A stretch of DNA of 44,040 nt from Flavobacteriales bacterium (GCA_947491305.1 CANLIL010000017.1:1-44040); one strand, 5' to 3'; counted from the first letter of the stretch, positions 15,254-25,292 are shown. Translations and numbers: made by a program. The notes: generated by a model not told the origin, from the letters alone.

Positions 15254-16582
15254 ATGAAAAAAATAGTAACATTTTTACTCTTGCTGTTTTGTACTCCAAT
15301 ACTTAGTGCTCAAACTGTTCAAAATGATTCTGTTGTTGTTCGGTTTACGTGTATCGATCAATTGCACAAAGAAACGGTTCAAAATGTCACTGCAACCTTA
15401 AAAATTGGTGATAAAATCTTTTACAAACAAGCTTCTCAAAAAGGTGTTATAACTATAAAATGGCTTAATAATAGTCAGGTAAATGGTTCATTTAATCATC
15501 CGTTGTTCGAAACAACTCAAAAGAACTTTGAGTTAACATCTAAACAAGATACTGTTGAATTTACCGTTAGTTTGCGTCCTATAAAAGTGGTTGATTTAAA
15601 AACGATTACTGTAAAACCATTAGGGACGCCTTACACTGTTTATGGTTCAACGATTTTAAATGTTGCTGATTTTGAAATCATTGAAAACGGTTCACTTGTT
15701 TTATTGGCTTATAAAAAACAATTGAAAAATGGCAGCGAAATCCTTTTGTACAATGGACAAGAAGTGATTAATTCTTTTCAAGTACCAGAAGTTGCTGAAG
15801 AATTAATCCATGATTTTAGAGGAAATACGCACATTGTTTGTAAAGATCATATCTACGGACTCCAAATTAACGAGAACAAAATTGGAATTGCTACGTTGGA
15901 TAAAGCTTATTTTTATACGTACATCGCACCAATTGTAGATTCATTAAAAATGAAACTATTTTTCTCTAATTTCAGTAAAGATTACCCAGCATTTAATTAC
16001 TTTTCTTTTGATCAAATGGATTCTGCCTACGCGAAAATTCTGCACATTGAAGATACATTTATGATGGAATTATACCGTTCAGAATACAAATGGATGGATG
16101 CACGAACAAAACTATGGGCAAGGCAACGAGAAATAGAAACGGGAATTGATGCAGAAGTAATTGTTGGCGCAAATTATTTTACACAATCAATTTATTACAA
16201 AGAATTGTATGCGCCGTTGTTTCATAAAAATGATACGATTTATGTTTTTGATTATTACAAAGATAAATTATTTGCTTTCGATGCGAATGGAAATGCGATT
16301 GACAGTATACCAATTTACCACCATTATCAACCAAAATCAACAGGTTGGAAAAAAAACTTGATTCAAGATCAAAAAACGGGAACGATTTATGCTCATTTTG
16401 AATTGGATGGGTATTCTTACATTGGAAAAATCAATTTATTAACTGGATTAATTGAAAACAAAGTGAAATTAGCCTACAAATACGTTGACAAGATTGCAAT
16501 TTATAACAATGAAGTTTATTTTATTTACAGGCCGTTTGAATCGATGCAAAACAAATATTTGTATAAGCAAGTAATGGTATAA
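15254..16582 (+). CDS. Secreted protein of unknown function
   Basis: A 442-aa protein with a Sec signal peptide (MKKIVTFLLLLFCTPILSAQ). Residues ~25-115 look like a beta-sandwich resembling carboxypeptidase-regulatory/CNA-B folds (ATLKIGDKIFYKQASQKGVI). The remainder holds alternating strands with repeated NG/DG turns (KNGSEILLYNGQEVINSF, FAFDANGNAIDSIP) that could form a beta-propeller. No catalytic motif was recognised and there is no Por-type C-terminal sorting domain. It is flanked by the ilvE terminator and a convergent EEP gene, so it seems monocistronic. Confidence 0.8.
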   Translation: MKKIVTFLLLLFCTPILSAQTVQNDSVVVRFTCIDQLHKETVQNVTATLKIGDKIFYKQASQKGVITIKWLNNSQVNGSFNHPLFETTQKNFELTSKQDTVEFTVSLRPIKVVDLKTITVKPLGTPYTVYGSTILNVADFEIIENGSLVLLAYKKQLKNGSEILLYNGQEVINSFQVPEVAEELIHDFRGNTHIVCKDHIYGLQINENKIGIATLDKAYFYTYIAPIVDSLKMKLFFSNFSKDYPAFNYFSFDQMDSAYAKILHIEDTFMMELYRSEYKWMDARTKLWARQREIETGIDAEVIVGANYFTQSIYYKELYAPLFHKNDTIYVFDYYKDKLFAFDANGNAIDSIPIYHHYQPKSTGWKKNLIQDQKTGTIYAHFELDGYSYIGKINLLTGLIENKVKLAYKYVDKIAIYNNEVYFIYRPFESMQNKYLYKQVMV

Positions 16583-16592
16583 CTACCTGAAA

Positions 16593-17540
16593 TTAATTCG
16601 TAACACTAATTGAAACTGGTAAGTGATCCGAATATCCTCCAATGTATTTTGAGCCACCAAACGTTCTAAAAGGGACAATTTGACCTTTGTAGGTTTGTAA
16701 TAAATACTCAAAAGAATAAATTTTTCCAGATGAAGGAATAACTTTTAGACCTTTTTTACTTTGAAATCCTTTTGAAACAAATATATGATCCATCACATGC
16801 CATTCGTCTTTGTAATTGTGGGTCCCGCCAAATTTTCCAGACGCCGGAACAATCATTGGTGTTAATTTTTCTTGAATCAGTTGCGGTGCTTTGTCAGCTG
16901 GATAATCATTTAAATCGCCCATTAATACAATTTTAGCCTCTTTATTGATTGTAAGTATAGAATCAATGAAGCGACGCGCGTTTTGCGCAGCTGCTAGGCG
17001 TAAAATTTCACTTTCATCTTGTCCACTTCTTCTACTAGGCCAATGGTTCACTAACACATATATGACATCTTTTTTTGTTGTGAATTTACCCCAAACAATA
17101 TCACGTGTTGTTGGTGCTGTTTGACCTGGCAAAGTAAATCGTATGTTGCCACTAGCAGCTAATTTTAGTCGAAGACTGTCGTAAATTAACGCAACGTCAA
17201 TTCCACGTGCATCTGGACTTTCGTAATGTACCAATCCAAACGTTTTAATAGTTGTTTTTTGAAGAACATTGCGAACAACTCCAGCATTTTCAATTTCACA
17301 CAAACCAATGATTAATGGTTGTTGTAACTCATTTATTACTTGCGCAACATGTGAAGTTTTTTCATTGAATTTTACAGAATTCCAAGCTGATTTAGAAGCA
17401 GGTAAAAATTCTGCATCATCATTGGTTCCGTCGATGGTGTCAAAGAGGTTTTCAACATTGTAAAAAGCAATTGTACTTGTTTTTTGAGCAACTAATGCTG
17501 TTGAAAAAAGGATGATAGCGAACGTAATTAATTGTTTCAT
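16593..17540 (-). CDS. Exported endonuclease/exonuclease/phosphatase family protein
   Basis: A 315-aa protein with signal peptide MKQLITFAIILFSTALVAQ followed by an EEP (DNase I-like) domain: AFYNVENLFD (catalytic Asn/Glu region), GLCEIENA, NHWPSRRSGQ, MGDLNDYPAD and a final SDHLPVSI. These are the metal and phosphate-handling motifs of the fold. The substrate could be nucleic acid or a phosphoester; export favours extracellular DNA or phosphate scavenging, which is inference. It is the last gene of the parA-to-EEP cluster, 3 bases after wbqC-like. Confidence 0.88.
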   Translation of the reverse strand: MKQLITFAIILFSTALVAQKTSTIAFYNVENLFDTIDGTNDDAEFLPASKSAWNSVKFNEKTSHVAQVINELQQPLIIGLCEIENAGVVRNVLQKTTIKTFGLVHYESPDARGIDVALIYDSLRLKLAASGNIRFTLPGQTAPTTRDIVWGKFTTKKDVIYVLVNHWPSRRSGQDESEILRLAAAQNARRFIDSILTINKEAKIVLMGDLNDYPADKAPQLIQEKLTPMIVPASGKFGGTHNYKDEWHVMDHIFVSKGFQSKKGLKVIPSSGKIYSFEYLLQTYKGQIVPFRTFGGSKYIGGYSDHLPVSISVTN

Positions 17541-17543
17541 AGT

Positions 17544-18140
17544 TTAATTATTAATGAGCCAATTTCGAGCCATTGGACCTTCGTTGAGAAGTAAGTCAAG
17601 AATCGATAAATTGGGAATAAATTTATTACTTGGATTAAAAACTTGAATGTACGGTTTAAAATCACCCGAATAATCAAAATTAGAAAATCTTAAATCAAGT
17701 TTATCATTTCCTTGATAATAAGTTGTTGTAAATTTAATTTCACTCTCCAACGAAAGCCATTCCATGATTTGATAGGTACAATTCAAGGTGTATTCTAATA
17801 AGTTGGTTTCCTTCTGATAAATCAACGCTTCGATATCCATTCCATAGTAATCGAAAAATGGGGCAGAAGAGTAGGCTGTTTCAATGGATTTCCACATTTT
17901 TTTACGCCAATCAATGTCGTGGGCAATTGAAATCTCGTCAAAAAGAGTTTTAGATCCGTTTTTTCGCACAACAGGTATTGGTAATTGTTGAATTCCATTT
18001 GGCGAAAGTATTTCACACCGTGAAGAAATTGACCCTTTGTTGAAGTGTGATTTTGTTTCAATCAATACTGTTTCAGCATTTGCAAGTACTTGAAAGTAGC
18101 CACAACTGCCAAAAAAACTAATTGGAACAACAATTCCCAT
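17544..18140 (-). CDS. WbqC-like family protein
   Basis: A 198-aa protein matching the WbqC-like family in its start (SFFGSCGYFQVL, corresponding to the usual P.YlP...y...), the LPIPV segment and the KKMWKSIETAYSSAPFFDYY motif. Some members lie in O-antigen or sugar-biosynthesis loci, but the activity is not established. The ATG shares a base with the lepB stop (TAATG), and this lepB/wbqC pairing recurs in Bacteroidota as I recall. Confidence 0.8.
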   Translation of the reverse strand: MGIVVPISFFGSCGYFQVLANAETVLIETKSHFNKGSISSRCEILSPNGIQQLPIPVVRKNGSKTLFDEISIAHDIDWRKKMWKSIETAYSSAPFFDYYGMDIEALIYQKETNLLEYTLNCTYQIMEWLSLESEIKFTTTYYQGNDKLDLRFSNFDYSGDFKPYIQVFNPSNKFIPNLSILDLLLNEGPMARNWLINN

Positions 18141-20017
18141 TAATGAATCAATTTGAAAACTCTATCCCAACGTGTTCCAATTGCTGGATCGATGCTACTT
18201 GAGAACCAAACTAATGACGCTTTACCAACAACATGATCTTCAGGAACAAATCCCCAAATACGTGAATCGGCAGAATTGTATCGATTGTCACCCATTAACC
18301 AATAATAATTCATGGCAAATGTGTAAGTTGTCGCTTTTTTTCCGTCGATGAAAATTCCGTTTTTGGTTTCTTTTAGTGTGTGACCTTCGTATGCTGTGAT
18401 AATTCTTCTAAACCAAGCTATATTTTTTGAAGATATAGCAATTTTTTGTCCTTTAAAAGGAATTTGAAATTTCGTGAAATCTGTAATTGTATTGTTTACA
18501 TTCAGGTCTTTAGGAAATTGTCCTAAATTACTCAAACGATCTGCAGCAGTAGGTTTGTAGCCTTTTACATCCGCATATTGATCTTGAATAACTAAATTGA
18601 ATTTCACACCAGGGTTGTCAGCTTTCAATGCTTTTAATTGACTTTTTGTTAAATTCAAAACATACGTTTTACCACCATCTTGTGTGTAATAATCGTTGCG
18701 ACTGTCTTCTAAATTGTATTTTTCACGCATCAATGTTGAAGAACGTGGTACAAAATTTTCTGCAGTATATTGTAAGTTTTGGAACTCTGAAACAAATGCA
18801 GGTTTGTTGTTGACGTATAAGATTGATTTTTTGATTTCCAACCAATCGCCAGGAATTCCAACACAACGTTTGATGTAATTTTCACGTTTGTCAACAGGAC
18901 GATAAACCAATCCATAATGTTGAATTGTTTGGCCATTTTGATGTGCAATTTTTTCCTCAGCCAACATTTTACGGGCTTTGTTTTTATAAATATCTAATTG
19001 CTCAACTAAGGTTTGATTTAAGAATAAATTACACAAACTATCAACGGAAGAAACGTCGCCATTTATTTTTGTCAAACTATCCGTATAATAAGTTTTCGCG
19101 ATCGAATATTTGTTACTCACTGCCGGATCTTGTTGAAACAACATAAATGCTTCATTGTTTACAATGCCATGGTAATCGTGTCCCATCAATCCGTCAGGCA
19201 TTCTAGGATCGTAAACTGCTGTGTCACCTGAAGGATAATTGAAAACAACCACATCGTTGCGGTTTACTTTCGTAAAACCTGGTAATCTAAAATAATTTCC
19301 AGTTTCAATTGGTGCATACGATTTGATGTTGACAAAAGGAACGGTATTGTGAAACAATGGAAAAGAAAATGGTGTTACGGGAACTTTAGGTCCATAAGCC
19401 AATTTATTCACAAATAAAAAGTCACCAACCAACAAGGTTTTTTCCATCGATCCTGTTGGAATTTTAAACGGTTCAAAAACATATGTACGAATGATGCTTG
19501 CGGCAATTAACGCAAATAAAATGGAATCTCCCCATTCTTTAACTTTTGATTTATCTCCTGGTTTTTCACGTTTTAGTGCATTAAATATCAGTGCAATCAC
19601 ATGGCCTAAAACAGGAAGTGAAAGCGCTAAGACTAAATGATCACCTTGTTTTCTCGTTTCCGTTTCACGGCTATTCGCCCAGTTGGTTTCTGGAAGAATT
19701 GGATCTTCATTTTTGGCGATTTTAGCAAACAATAAATACGGGAAAAAGATCCCTTGAAAAGTATCAGCTAAGGAATAATATCCAAATCGACGAATGTAAG
19801 AAACATTCAACACAGCCCACATAACGATATGTACGCCCGGAAATAACAATAAAAATGCCCAAAATGGCTTCTTGCAGGCAATTTTAAATGCAATAAAATA
19901 ATTCAATCCTGGGATTAAGGCGAACCAAGAAGCATAACCCGCTTTTTTAAAGCTCAAAAACCATTGCGCCAAATAAGGATGCGCTAAAAGGATTAAATAA
20001 AAATAAAATACATTCAT
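18140..20017 (-). CDS. lepB: Signal peptidase I, long form
   Basis: A 625-aa membrane protease. The first ~150 residues hold several hydrophobic segments (about 5-20, 30-45, 52-70, 130-148), then the SPase I domain: catalytic Ser190 in KIPTGSMEKTL, general-base Lys383 in YIKRCVGIPGDWLEI and the C-terminal MGDNRYNSADSR (575-586). About 190 residues separate Ser and Lys, far more than the ~55 of E. coli LepB; such insertions are known in Bacteroidota. It removes Sec signal peptides on the periplasmic side. It starts 3 bases after the dapB stop. Confidence 0.94.
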   Translation of the reverse strand: MNVFYFYLILLAHPYLAQWFLSFKKAGYASWFALIPGLNYFIAFKIACKKPFWAFLLLFPGVHIVMWAVLNVSYIRRFGYYSLADTFQGIFFPYLLFAKIAKNEDPILPETNWANSRETETRKQGDHLVLALSLPVLGHVIALIFNALKREKPGDKSKVKEWGDSILFALIAASIIRTYVFEPFKIPTGSMEKTLLVGDFLFVNKLAYGPKVPVTPFSFPLFHNTVPFVNIKSYAPIETGNYFRLPGFTKVNRNDVVVFNYPSGDTAVYDPRMPDGLMGHDYHGIVNNEAFMLFQQDPAVSNKYSIAKTYYTDSLTKINGDVSSVDSLCNLFLNQTLVEQLDIYKNKARKMLAEEKIAHQNGQTIQHYGLVYRPVDKRENYIKRCVGIPGDWLEIKKSILYVNNKPAFVSEFQNLQYTAENFVPRSSTLMREKYNLEDSRNDYYTQDGGKTYVLNLTKSQLKALKADNPGVKFNLVIQDQYADVKGYKPTAADRLSNLGQFPKDLNVNNTITDFTKFQIPFKGQKIAISSKNIAWFRRIITAYEGHTLKETKNGIFIDGKKATTYTFAMNYYWLMGDNRYNSADSRIWGFVPEDHVVGKASLVWFSSSIDPAIGTRWDRVFKLIH

Positions 20018-20020
20018 ATG

Positions 20021-20743
20021 TTAAAAGTTTAATACGTCATTCATTGTGAAAACACCTTTTTTCTTTTGCAACCATTCCGCAGCAATGACAGCGCCAAGCG
20101 CAAAACCTTTGCGTGAATGCGCTTCATGGGAAATTGTGAGGGTGTCAACATCAGATTTGTAGTGAATACTATGCGTTCCAGGAACGTCGGGCTTACGGTA
20201 AGAAGTAATTCCGAGTTGACCATCAGTCGTGTAAGGATTTTTTTCTTCGCCTAAAACCCAAGAAGAATAATCTTCATTATTTTCCATGATTCCATGTGCT
20301 AATGTAATTGCTGTTCCGCTTGGAGCATCTAATTTTTGCAAATGATGAATTTCATCCATTGAAGCAGTATAATCCATTTTACCGTGCATCAATTGCGCCA
20401 ATTTTTTGTTCAATTCAAAAAATATATTGACTCCAACACTGAAATTAGAAGCATACAATAAGCTCCCGTTAGCAGCAAGAGTTTTCGCTTTAATTGCTTC
20501 AAAATGTGCTTGCCACGCAGTTGTACCAACAATAATTGGAATAGCGGAATCCAAACAATATTGAATGTGATCAACAACTTTGTCAGGTCTGCTAAATTCA
20601 ATGGCAACATCTGCTTCGAAAATTTCACTGGATTCAATAGGGTGTTGTGAGTTTATTTTGGAAATTATTGTATGTCCACGTTCTAAAGCAATTTCTTCAA
20701 TTGCTTTTCCCATTTTCCCATATCCAATTAGTGCTATTTTCAT
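20021..20743 (-). CDS. dapB: 4-hydroxy-tetrahydrodipicolinate reductase
   Basis: About 240 aa, starting at MKIALIGYGKMGKAIEE; the open frame extends to 20782 but the nucleotide-binding strand begins here and a promoter lies between. The motifs are GYGKMG (NAD(P)H binding) and EIHHLQKLDAPSGTA, the catalytic His/Lys segment. It makes tetrahydrodipicolinate in the lysine/meso-DAP route that feeds peptidoglycan; dapF, further along the route, is encoded at 33246. Confidence 0.94.
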   Translation of the reverse strand: MKIALIGYGKMGKAIEEIALERGHTIISKINSQHPIESSEIFEADVAIEFSRPDKVVDHIQYCLDSAIPIIVGTTAWQAHFEAIKAKTLAANGSLLYASNFSVGVNIFFELNKKLAQLMHGKMDYTASMDEIHHLQKLDAPSGTAITLAHGIMENNEDYSSWVLGEEKNPYTTDGQLGITSYRKPDVPGTHSIHYKSDVDTLTISHEAHSRKGFALGAVIAAEWLQKKKGVFTMNDVLNF

Positions 20744-20752
20744 CTTTGTAAA

Positions 20753-20782
20753 CAAATATAAGTGATTCGAAATCGTTGGCAA
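20753..20782 (-). promoter_or_regulatory. Promoter of dapB-lepB-wbqC-EEP
   Basis: On the minus strand TTG (20782-20780), a 19-base spacer and TATATTTG (20760-20753) fit the Bacteroidota consensus, 9 bases before the dapB ATG. It begins just past the DUF5683 stop, so dapB and downstream genes can be transcribed apart from parAB. Confidence 0.6.
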
Positions 20783-20788
20783 TAAAAA

Positions 20789-21337
20789 TTAACGAATTTT
20801 AAAGTTAAATTTCAGGCCATATGTATTCGAACCAAAGTAAGTCGGTTCAATGTGCATGCTTAAGTCTTTAGAAATATCAAAATTCACAAAACTCGCTTCA
20901 ATGTTTGCGTCAACAATTTGAAGCGCATAAACTAGACCAATACCTAAAATTGATAAATCGCGACGTCCAGCGTATTGGTCTTGCAACAAAATAATAGAAT
21001 AATCATCGTATTGTGCCCATTGTGCATCTAATGTGCCACCATTTTGTCGGTTGTAATACTCCGTTTTTAAATCGTTTTGTAATGTTTGGTTTTGAATTAA
21101 ATAATACGTGGTGATCCCTAAACCAGCATAGATTAATGGTACTTTCCAAAATGCTTTTTTCCGTCCTTTTGGCATTGCTAAATGGTTGTAAATCTGCCCA
21201 GCACCAGGAATAAAAGTGGATAATAATGTTGCTGTTTTAGGTGAGTGAACTTTTACTGTGTCGACTTTCGTTTGAATCGATTGTGCGAAAACATTACAAT
21301 TTAAGATGAAAAAACCAATAAAAATTACTAATCGCAT
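20789..21337 (-). CDS. DUF5683 family membrane protein
   Basis: A 182-aa protein with a signal peptide ([19 protein letters not shown]), then STFIPGAGQIYNH, a glycine-rich hydrophobic segment typical of DUF5683, one or two further membrane-embedded stretches (about 66-80 and 128-142) and a beta-like tail. Function is unknown. It directly follows parB (1-base overlap), an arrangement conserved in Bacteroidota to my knowledge. Confidence 0.85.
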   Translation of the reverse strand: MRLVIFIGFFILNCNVFAQSIQTKVDTVKVHSPKTATLLSTFIPGAGQIYNHLAMPKGRKKAFWKVPLIYAGLGITTYYLIQNQTLQNDLKTEYYNRQNGGTLDAQWAQYDDYSIILLQDQYAGRRDLSILGIGLVYALQIVDANIEASFVNFDISKDLSMHIEPTYFGSNTYGLKFNFKIR

Positions 21338-22245
21338 TAATTATTCAATAACTCAATAATTCGATTTAAATCTACCTCTGAATTAAAATTCACAATGATT
21401 TTACCATTTCCTGTTGGTGATTTTTTAATCTCTATTTTCGTTGCTAATTTATCACTCAAATGGTGTTGGAAAACGGATTGATTCTTTTCGATTTTAGGAA
21501 TTACAGTTGATTTAGACGAAGTTGAAGATGTTGTTCTTGGCTCAACATATCCTTGCCGTATCAATTGTTCAGCATCACGAACGGATAAACCATCTTCTAT
21601 AATTCGATTAAAAATTGCTAATTGCAAAGCTTCATCACTTGCTGCAACCAATGCTCTTGCATGACCCATTGACAAAACATTGTCACGCACACTTGCTTGA
21701 ATAGCTGCAGGAAGTTTTAACAATCGTAAATGATTTGAAATACTTGGGCGTGACTTGGAAATTTTTTGTGCTAATTGATCTTGCGTTAAGTTACATTCTT
21801 CAATTAAACGTGCATAGGATAGCGCAACCTCGATTGCATTTAAATCTTCGCGCTGGATGTTTTCAACCAAAGCCATTTCTAACATCGTTTGGTCATTCGC
21901 AACACGAATGTACACAGGTACTTCAGTTAAACCAGCCAATTGTGAAGCTCTAAATCTTCGTTCTCCAGAAATTAATTGGTAATTATCTCTGCCTAATTTA
22001 CGAACAGTTAATGGTTGGATTATACCGTGAATAGCGATCGATTTACTCAATTCTTCCAACGCTAATTTCTCAAAATTTGTTCTTGGATTAAAAGGATTTG
22101 CTTCGATACTTGAAATAGGTAATAATGAAACAGAACCAACACCACCATCATTTGTAGATTTTGAAGTGATATCAGTACCAGCATTTTCCAATAAAGCACT
22201 TAAGCCTTTACCAAGAGCAGAACGTTTGTTTGAATTAGAGCTCAT
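21337..22245 (-). CDS. parB: ParB/Spo0J chromosome-partition protein
   Basis: A 302-aa protein: a basic N-terminal tail ([12 protein letters not shown], the ParA-interacting segment), the CTPase domain with PFNPRTNF and [10 protein letters not shown], a helix-turn-helix ([20 protein letters not shown]) and a C-terminal dimerisation domain. It loads on parS, spreads as a CTP-driven clamp and guides origin segregation. It overlaps parA by 11 bases. No parS palindrome was found nearby. Confidence 0.95.
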   Translation of the reverse strand: MSSNSNKRSALGKGLSALLENAGTDITSKSTNDGGVGSVSLLPISSIEANPFNPRTNFEKLALEELSKSIAIHGIIQPLTVRKLGRDNYQLISGERRFRASQLAGLTEVPVYIRVANDQTMLEMALVENIQREDLNAIEVALSYARLIEECNLTQDQLAQKISKSRPSISNHLRLLKLPAAIQASVRDNVLSMGHARALVAASDEALQLAIFNRIIEDGLSVRDAEQLIRQGYVEPRTTSSTSSKSTVIPKIEKNQSVFQHHLSDKLATKIEIKKSPTGNGKIIVNFNSEVDLNRIIELLNN

Positions 22246-23047
22246 CGTTTATTTCAATTGATTTTTCGTTGTTATCTATTTTTGTCAAGTTATTGCGTTG
22301 CAAAACTTCACGAACAAAATTAAGGTAATTAATAGAACCTTTACTTGCTGCATCGTACATTACGATTGTTTCTCCGTAACTCGGTGATTCAGCGATTTTA
22401 CTATTTCTGTGAATAACCGTATCGAATACTAATTCTTGAAAATGCGTTTTAACTTCATCAACAACTTGATTTGCTAAGCGTAAACGCGTATCATACAATG
22501 TTAATAAAATCCCTTCAATTTCTAAATCGGTGTTTAAACGACCTTGAACGATTTTAATGGTATTCAATAATTTACCCAAACCTTCTAACGCATAGTATTC
22601 GCATTGAACAGGAATAATTACTGAATGAGCTGCTGTTAAGGCGTTTACAGTAATTAATCCCAATGAAGGGGAACAATCAATGATAATAAAATCGTATTTA
22701 TCTTCGATTTTTTTCAATGCTAAACGCAACATTTGTTCGCGATTAGGTAGGTTGATCATTTCCAATTCAGCACCAACTAAATCGATGTGCGAAGGTAAAA
22801 TATCTAAGTTTGGATTACTTGTTGTTAAAATTAAATCAGATGGATCAACATCATTAATCAAACAATCGTAAATATTGCGGTTGTTATTTGGGTCAAAACC
22901 AACTCCAGATGTGGCATTTGCTTGAGGGTCAGCGTCAACTAAAAGTGTTTTATATTCTAACACACCCAAACATCCAGCCATGTTTACAGCTGTTGTTGTT
23001 TTGCCAACACCTCCTTTTTGATTTGCAATTGCAATAATCTTTGCCAT
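22235..23047 (-). CDS. parA: ParA/Soj chromosome-partition ATPase
   Basis: A 270-aa MinD/ParA ATPase starting [10 protein letters not shown] with the deviant Walker A KGGVGKTT (11-18), [10 protein letters not shown] (switch/Walker A') and IIDCSPSLG (Walker B). Lacking an N-terminal HTH, it is the small chromosomal Soj type. It binds DNA nonspecifically as an ATP dimer and is stimulated by ParB to move origins. It is the first gene of the minus-strand cluster; no TAnnTTTG box was seen upstream in 23048-23205. Confidence 0.95.
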   Translation of the reverse strand: MAKIIAIANQKGGVGKTTTAVNMAGCLGVLEYKTLLVDADPQANATSGVGFDPNNNRNIYDCLINDVDPSDLILTTSNPNLDILPSHIDLVGAELEMINLPNREQMLRLALKKIEDKYDFIIIDCSPSLGLITVNALTAAHSVIIPVQCEYYALEGLGKLLNTIKIVQGRLNTDLEIEGILLTLYDTRLRLANQVVDEVKTHFQELVFDTVIHRNSKIAESPSYGETIVMYDAASKGSINYLNFVREVLQRNNLTKIDNNEKSIEINDEL

Positions 23048-23205
23048 TCTAATTTAATTTTGAATGTTAAAAGTACTCGTTTGAAATTGATTTACGAAAA
23101 AAAATAGAAGAAACTATTAAACAAATGCGTGTTAAAAGTTGATAACTGTTTGTCAATCTTTGATGAAATAGATTGAAACTAAGAATAAAAATCTAAAAAT
23201 TAAAT

Positions 23206-23460
23206 TTAATGATTATTCAACGCATTGATTTTTTCTAAGACATCATCTAATCCTTCTTTGAATTTTTCAAAATCTTCTTTGTATAAAAAGAGTTTATGCT
23301 TTTGAAATTGTTCAATCCCATTATCGTCAATCGTTTTTTTACTTTCGGTTAAGGTGATATACAATTCTTCTGATTTTGTTGCTTTTACATCAAAGAAATA
23401 GGTTCTTTTTCCAGCTCTTACAACTTTTGAATAAATTTCATTGTTTTTATCTTGTTCCAT
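23206..23460 (-). CDS. DUF3276 PUR-alpha-like nucleic-acid-binding protein
   Basis: An 84-aa protein with the family's core motif EIYSKVVRAGKRTYFFDVKAT followed by LYITLTESKK and HKLFLYKEDFEKF, one beta4-alpha PUR repeat. PUR proteins bind single-stranded DNA/RNA as dimers. It is cytosolic. It lies 49 bases after the ABC exporter stop and may share its transcript. Confidence 0.87.
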   Translation of the reverse strand: MEQDKNNEIYSKVVRAGKRTYFFDVKATKSEELYITLTESKKTIDDNGIEQFQKHKLFLYKEDFEKFKEGLDDVLEKINALNNH

Positions 23461-23509
23461 AATTCTACTTCAGTTGATTGAAGCAAATATGCAATTTATT
23501 TGGATAAAA

Positions 23510-25279
23510 TCAAAGTGCTTGATTCAGGTCGTTTTCATCCGCTAATTGTTTGGTGTACATTTCAGCATAAACACCATTCAAGGCTAATAAAGTTTCGTGT
23601 GTTCCTGACTCGATAATTGTTCCATGTTCAATTACAATTAACTTATTGGCATGGCGAATGGAAGAAATTCTATGAGAAACAATAATCGAAGTTCGCTGTT
23701 TGAATTCTTCTTTTAAATGATTTAAGATGATTTCTTCTGTTTCTGTATCTACTGCAGATAAACAGTCGTCTAACAACAATAATTTAGGATCTCTGATTAA
23801 GGCTCTTGCAATACTGACACGTTGTTTTTGACCACCACTAAGGTTCACGCCGCGTTCTCCAAGTAATGTTTCAAACTGATCTGGAAACGCACTAATATTG
23901 TCGTAAACATGTGCTTTTTTTGCAGATTCAATAACGCGTTCCATTGAAATTGCAGCGTCGTTACTTCCAAATTTAATATTGTTGGCAATGGTGTCTGAAA
24001 AAAGGAAAACATCTTGCGGCACAATGCCAGTTTGACCTCTAAATTGATCTAAGTTGATTGACTTGATTGGTTGTCCATCAATTAATAATTCTCCTGAATC
24101 AACATCTAATTGGCGCATTAACAAATTTAAAATGGTTGTTTTTCCACTTCCAGTTCTGCCAATAACGCCCAATGTTTCGCCTTTTTTCAAGGTAAATGAA
24201 ATGTCCTTTAATGCCGTAATCCCTGAATTTTCATACGTATAAGAAACATTTTTAAACTCAATTCCACCTTCAAAATCAAAGGTTTCCGAAGACGTGTTCT
24301 TAATAATTGGTTCAGTCAGTAAAAATTCGTTTATACGTGTTTGGGAAGCTGCTGCGCGTTGATTGATCGAAGTTACCCAACCAATACTTGCAAATGGCCA
24401 CGTAAGTTTGTTGACAAAAAAGATGAAAGCAACAATTCCACCAATTGAAATCGAGTTGTTGTAAGTTAATTCTCCTCCAATATAAATCGTTAATAAGGTA
24501 CTTAATCCAATTAGAAAAACAATTGTTGGCATAAAAAACGCATTAAAAATAACCATGCGCATGCTTTTAGCTTTGTAAGTTTTGGCACTTTTATTAAATT
24601 TATCATGCACTTCTTTTTCTCTGCTGTATGCTTTTACTACTCGAATTCCCGCAAATGTTTCTTGAGCCAATGTTGATAACATAGACTGTTCAACTTGCAC
24701 GTCTTTACTCATTAAATTCATTTTGGAAGATACTTTGTAAATTAAAAATGACATAATGGGCAATGGAATTAGAACAAATACGGTTAAGTATGGACTAATT
24801 TTTATCATCTGAGTAATGATCAAAATACTCAATGCAACAAGATTGATTGAATACATGATTCCGGGACCTAAATACATTCTGACTTGACTCACATCTTCAG
24901 AAATTCGATTCATTAAATCGCCCGTTGCATTTTTTTTGTAAAAAGTAAAATCCAATTTCTGGTAATGGGAATAAATCTCGTTTTTTAAGTCAAATTCAAT
25001 TAAACGCGACATAACAATAATGGTTTGGCGCATTAAAAAGAGAAAAAAACCACTAATTAAAGACAAAAGCATGTAGATTCCACCAATTTTCAACGATAAA
25101 TACAAGGCATCCTCAATACTTGTGATAGTGGTTGATTTCATTAAATCATCAATCGTAGATTTCACATAAAGAGGCATTTGTACACCAAAATAGTTGGAGA
25201 TTACAATGAAAATTGTACCTAACAAAAGGCGCCATTTGTATTTAAAAAAATATTTGTTTAGATAGCTCAGTGACTTCAT
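23510..25279 (-). CDS. ABC exporter, fused permease and ATPase (MsbA/MDR type)
   Basis: A 589-aa half-transporter: six-helix type I exporter membrane domain (about 1-320) and an ABC ATPase (about 340-589) with Walker A GRTGSGKTT, Q-loop VPQDVF, signature LSGGQKQR, Walker B LLLLDD and H-loop VSHR. It works as a homodimer, exporting lipids, drugs or peptides; the substrate cannot be told from sequence. Divergent from the dehydrogenase gene with only 93 bases between starts. A minus-strand TACTTTTG (25330-25323) may be its -7 box. Confidence 0.93.
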   Translation of the reverse strand: MKSLSYLNKYFFKYKWRLLLGTIFIVISNYFGVQMPLYVKSTIDDLMKSTTITSIEDALYLSLKIGGIYMLLSLISGFFLFLMRQTIIVMSRLIEFDLKNEIYSHYQKLDFTFYKKNATGDLMNRISEDVSQVRMYLGPGIMYSINLVALSILIITQMIKISPYLTVFVLIPLPIMSFLIYKVSSKMNLMSKDVQVEQSMLSTLAQETFAGIRVVKAYSREKEVHDKFNKSAKTYKAKSMRMVIFNAFFMPTIVFLIGLSTLLTIYIGGELTYNNSISIGGIVAFIFFVNKLTWPFASIGWVTSINQRAAASQTRINEFLLTEPIIKNTSSETFDFEGGIEFKNVSYTYENSGITALKDISFTLKKGETLGVIGRTGSGKTTILNLLMRQLDVDSGELLIDGQPIKSINLDQFRGQTGIVPQDVFLFSDTIANNIKFGSNDAAISMERVIESAKKAHVYDNISAFPDQFETLLGERGVNLSGGQKQRVSIARALIRDPKLLLLDDCLSAVDTETEEIILNHLKEEFKQRTSIIVSHRISSIRHANKLIVIEHGTIIESGTHETLLALNGVYAEMYTKQLADENDLNQAL

Positions 25280-25292
25280 ACGATTAATTTCC

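Noticed and set aside
20789-23205. parS site near parAB
   Set aside because: I searched for CACGTG-centred palindromes such as the GTTTCACGTGAAAC type; CACGTG hexamers occur elsewhere in the window but without symmetrical flanks, and none is near parAB.
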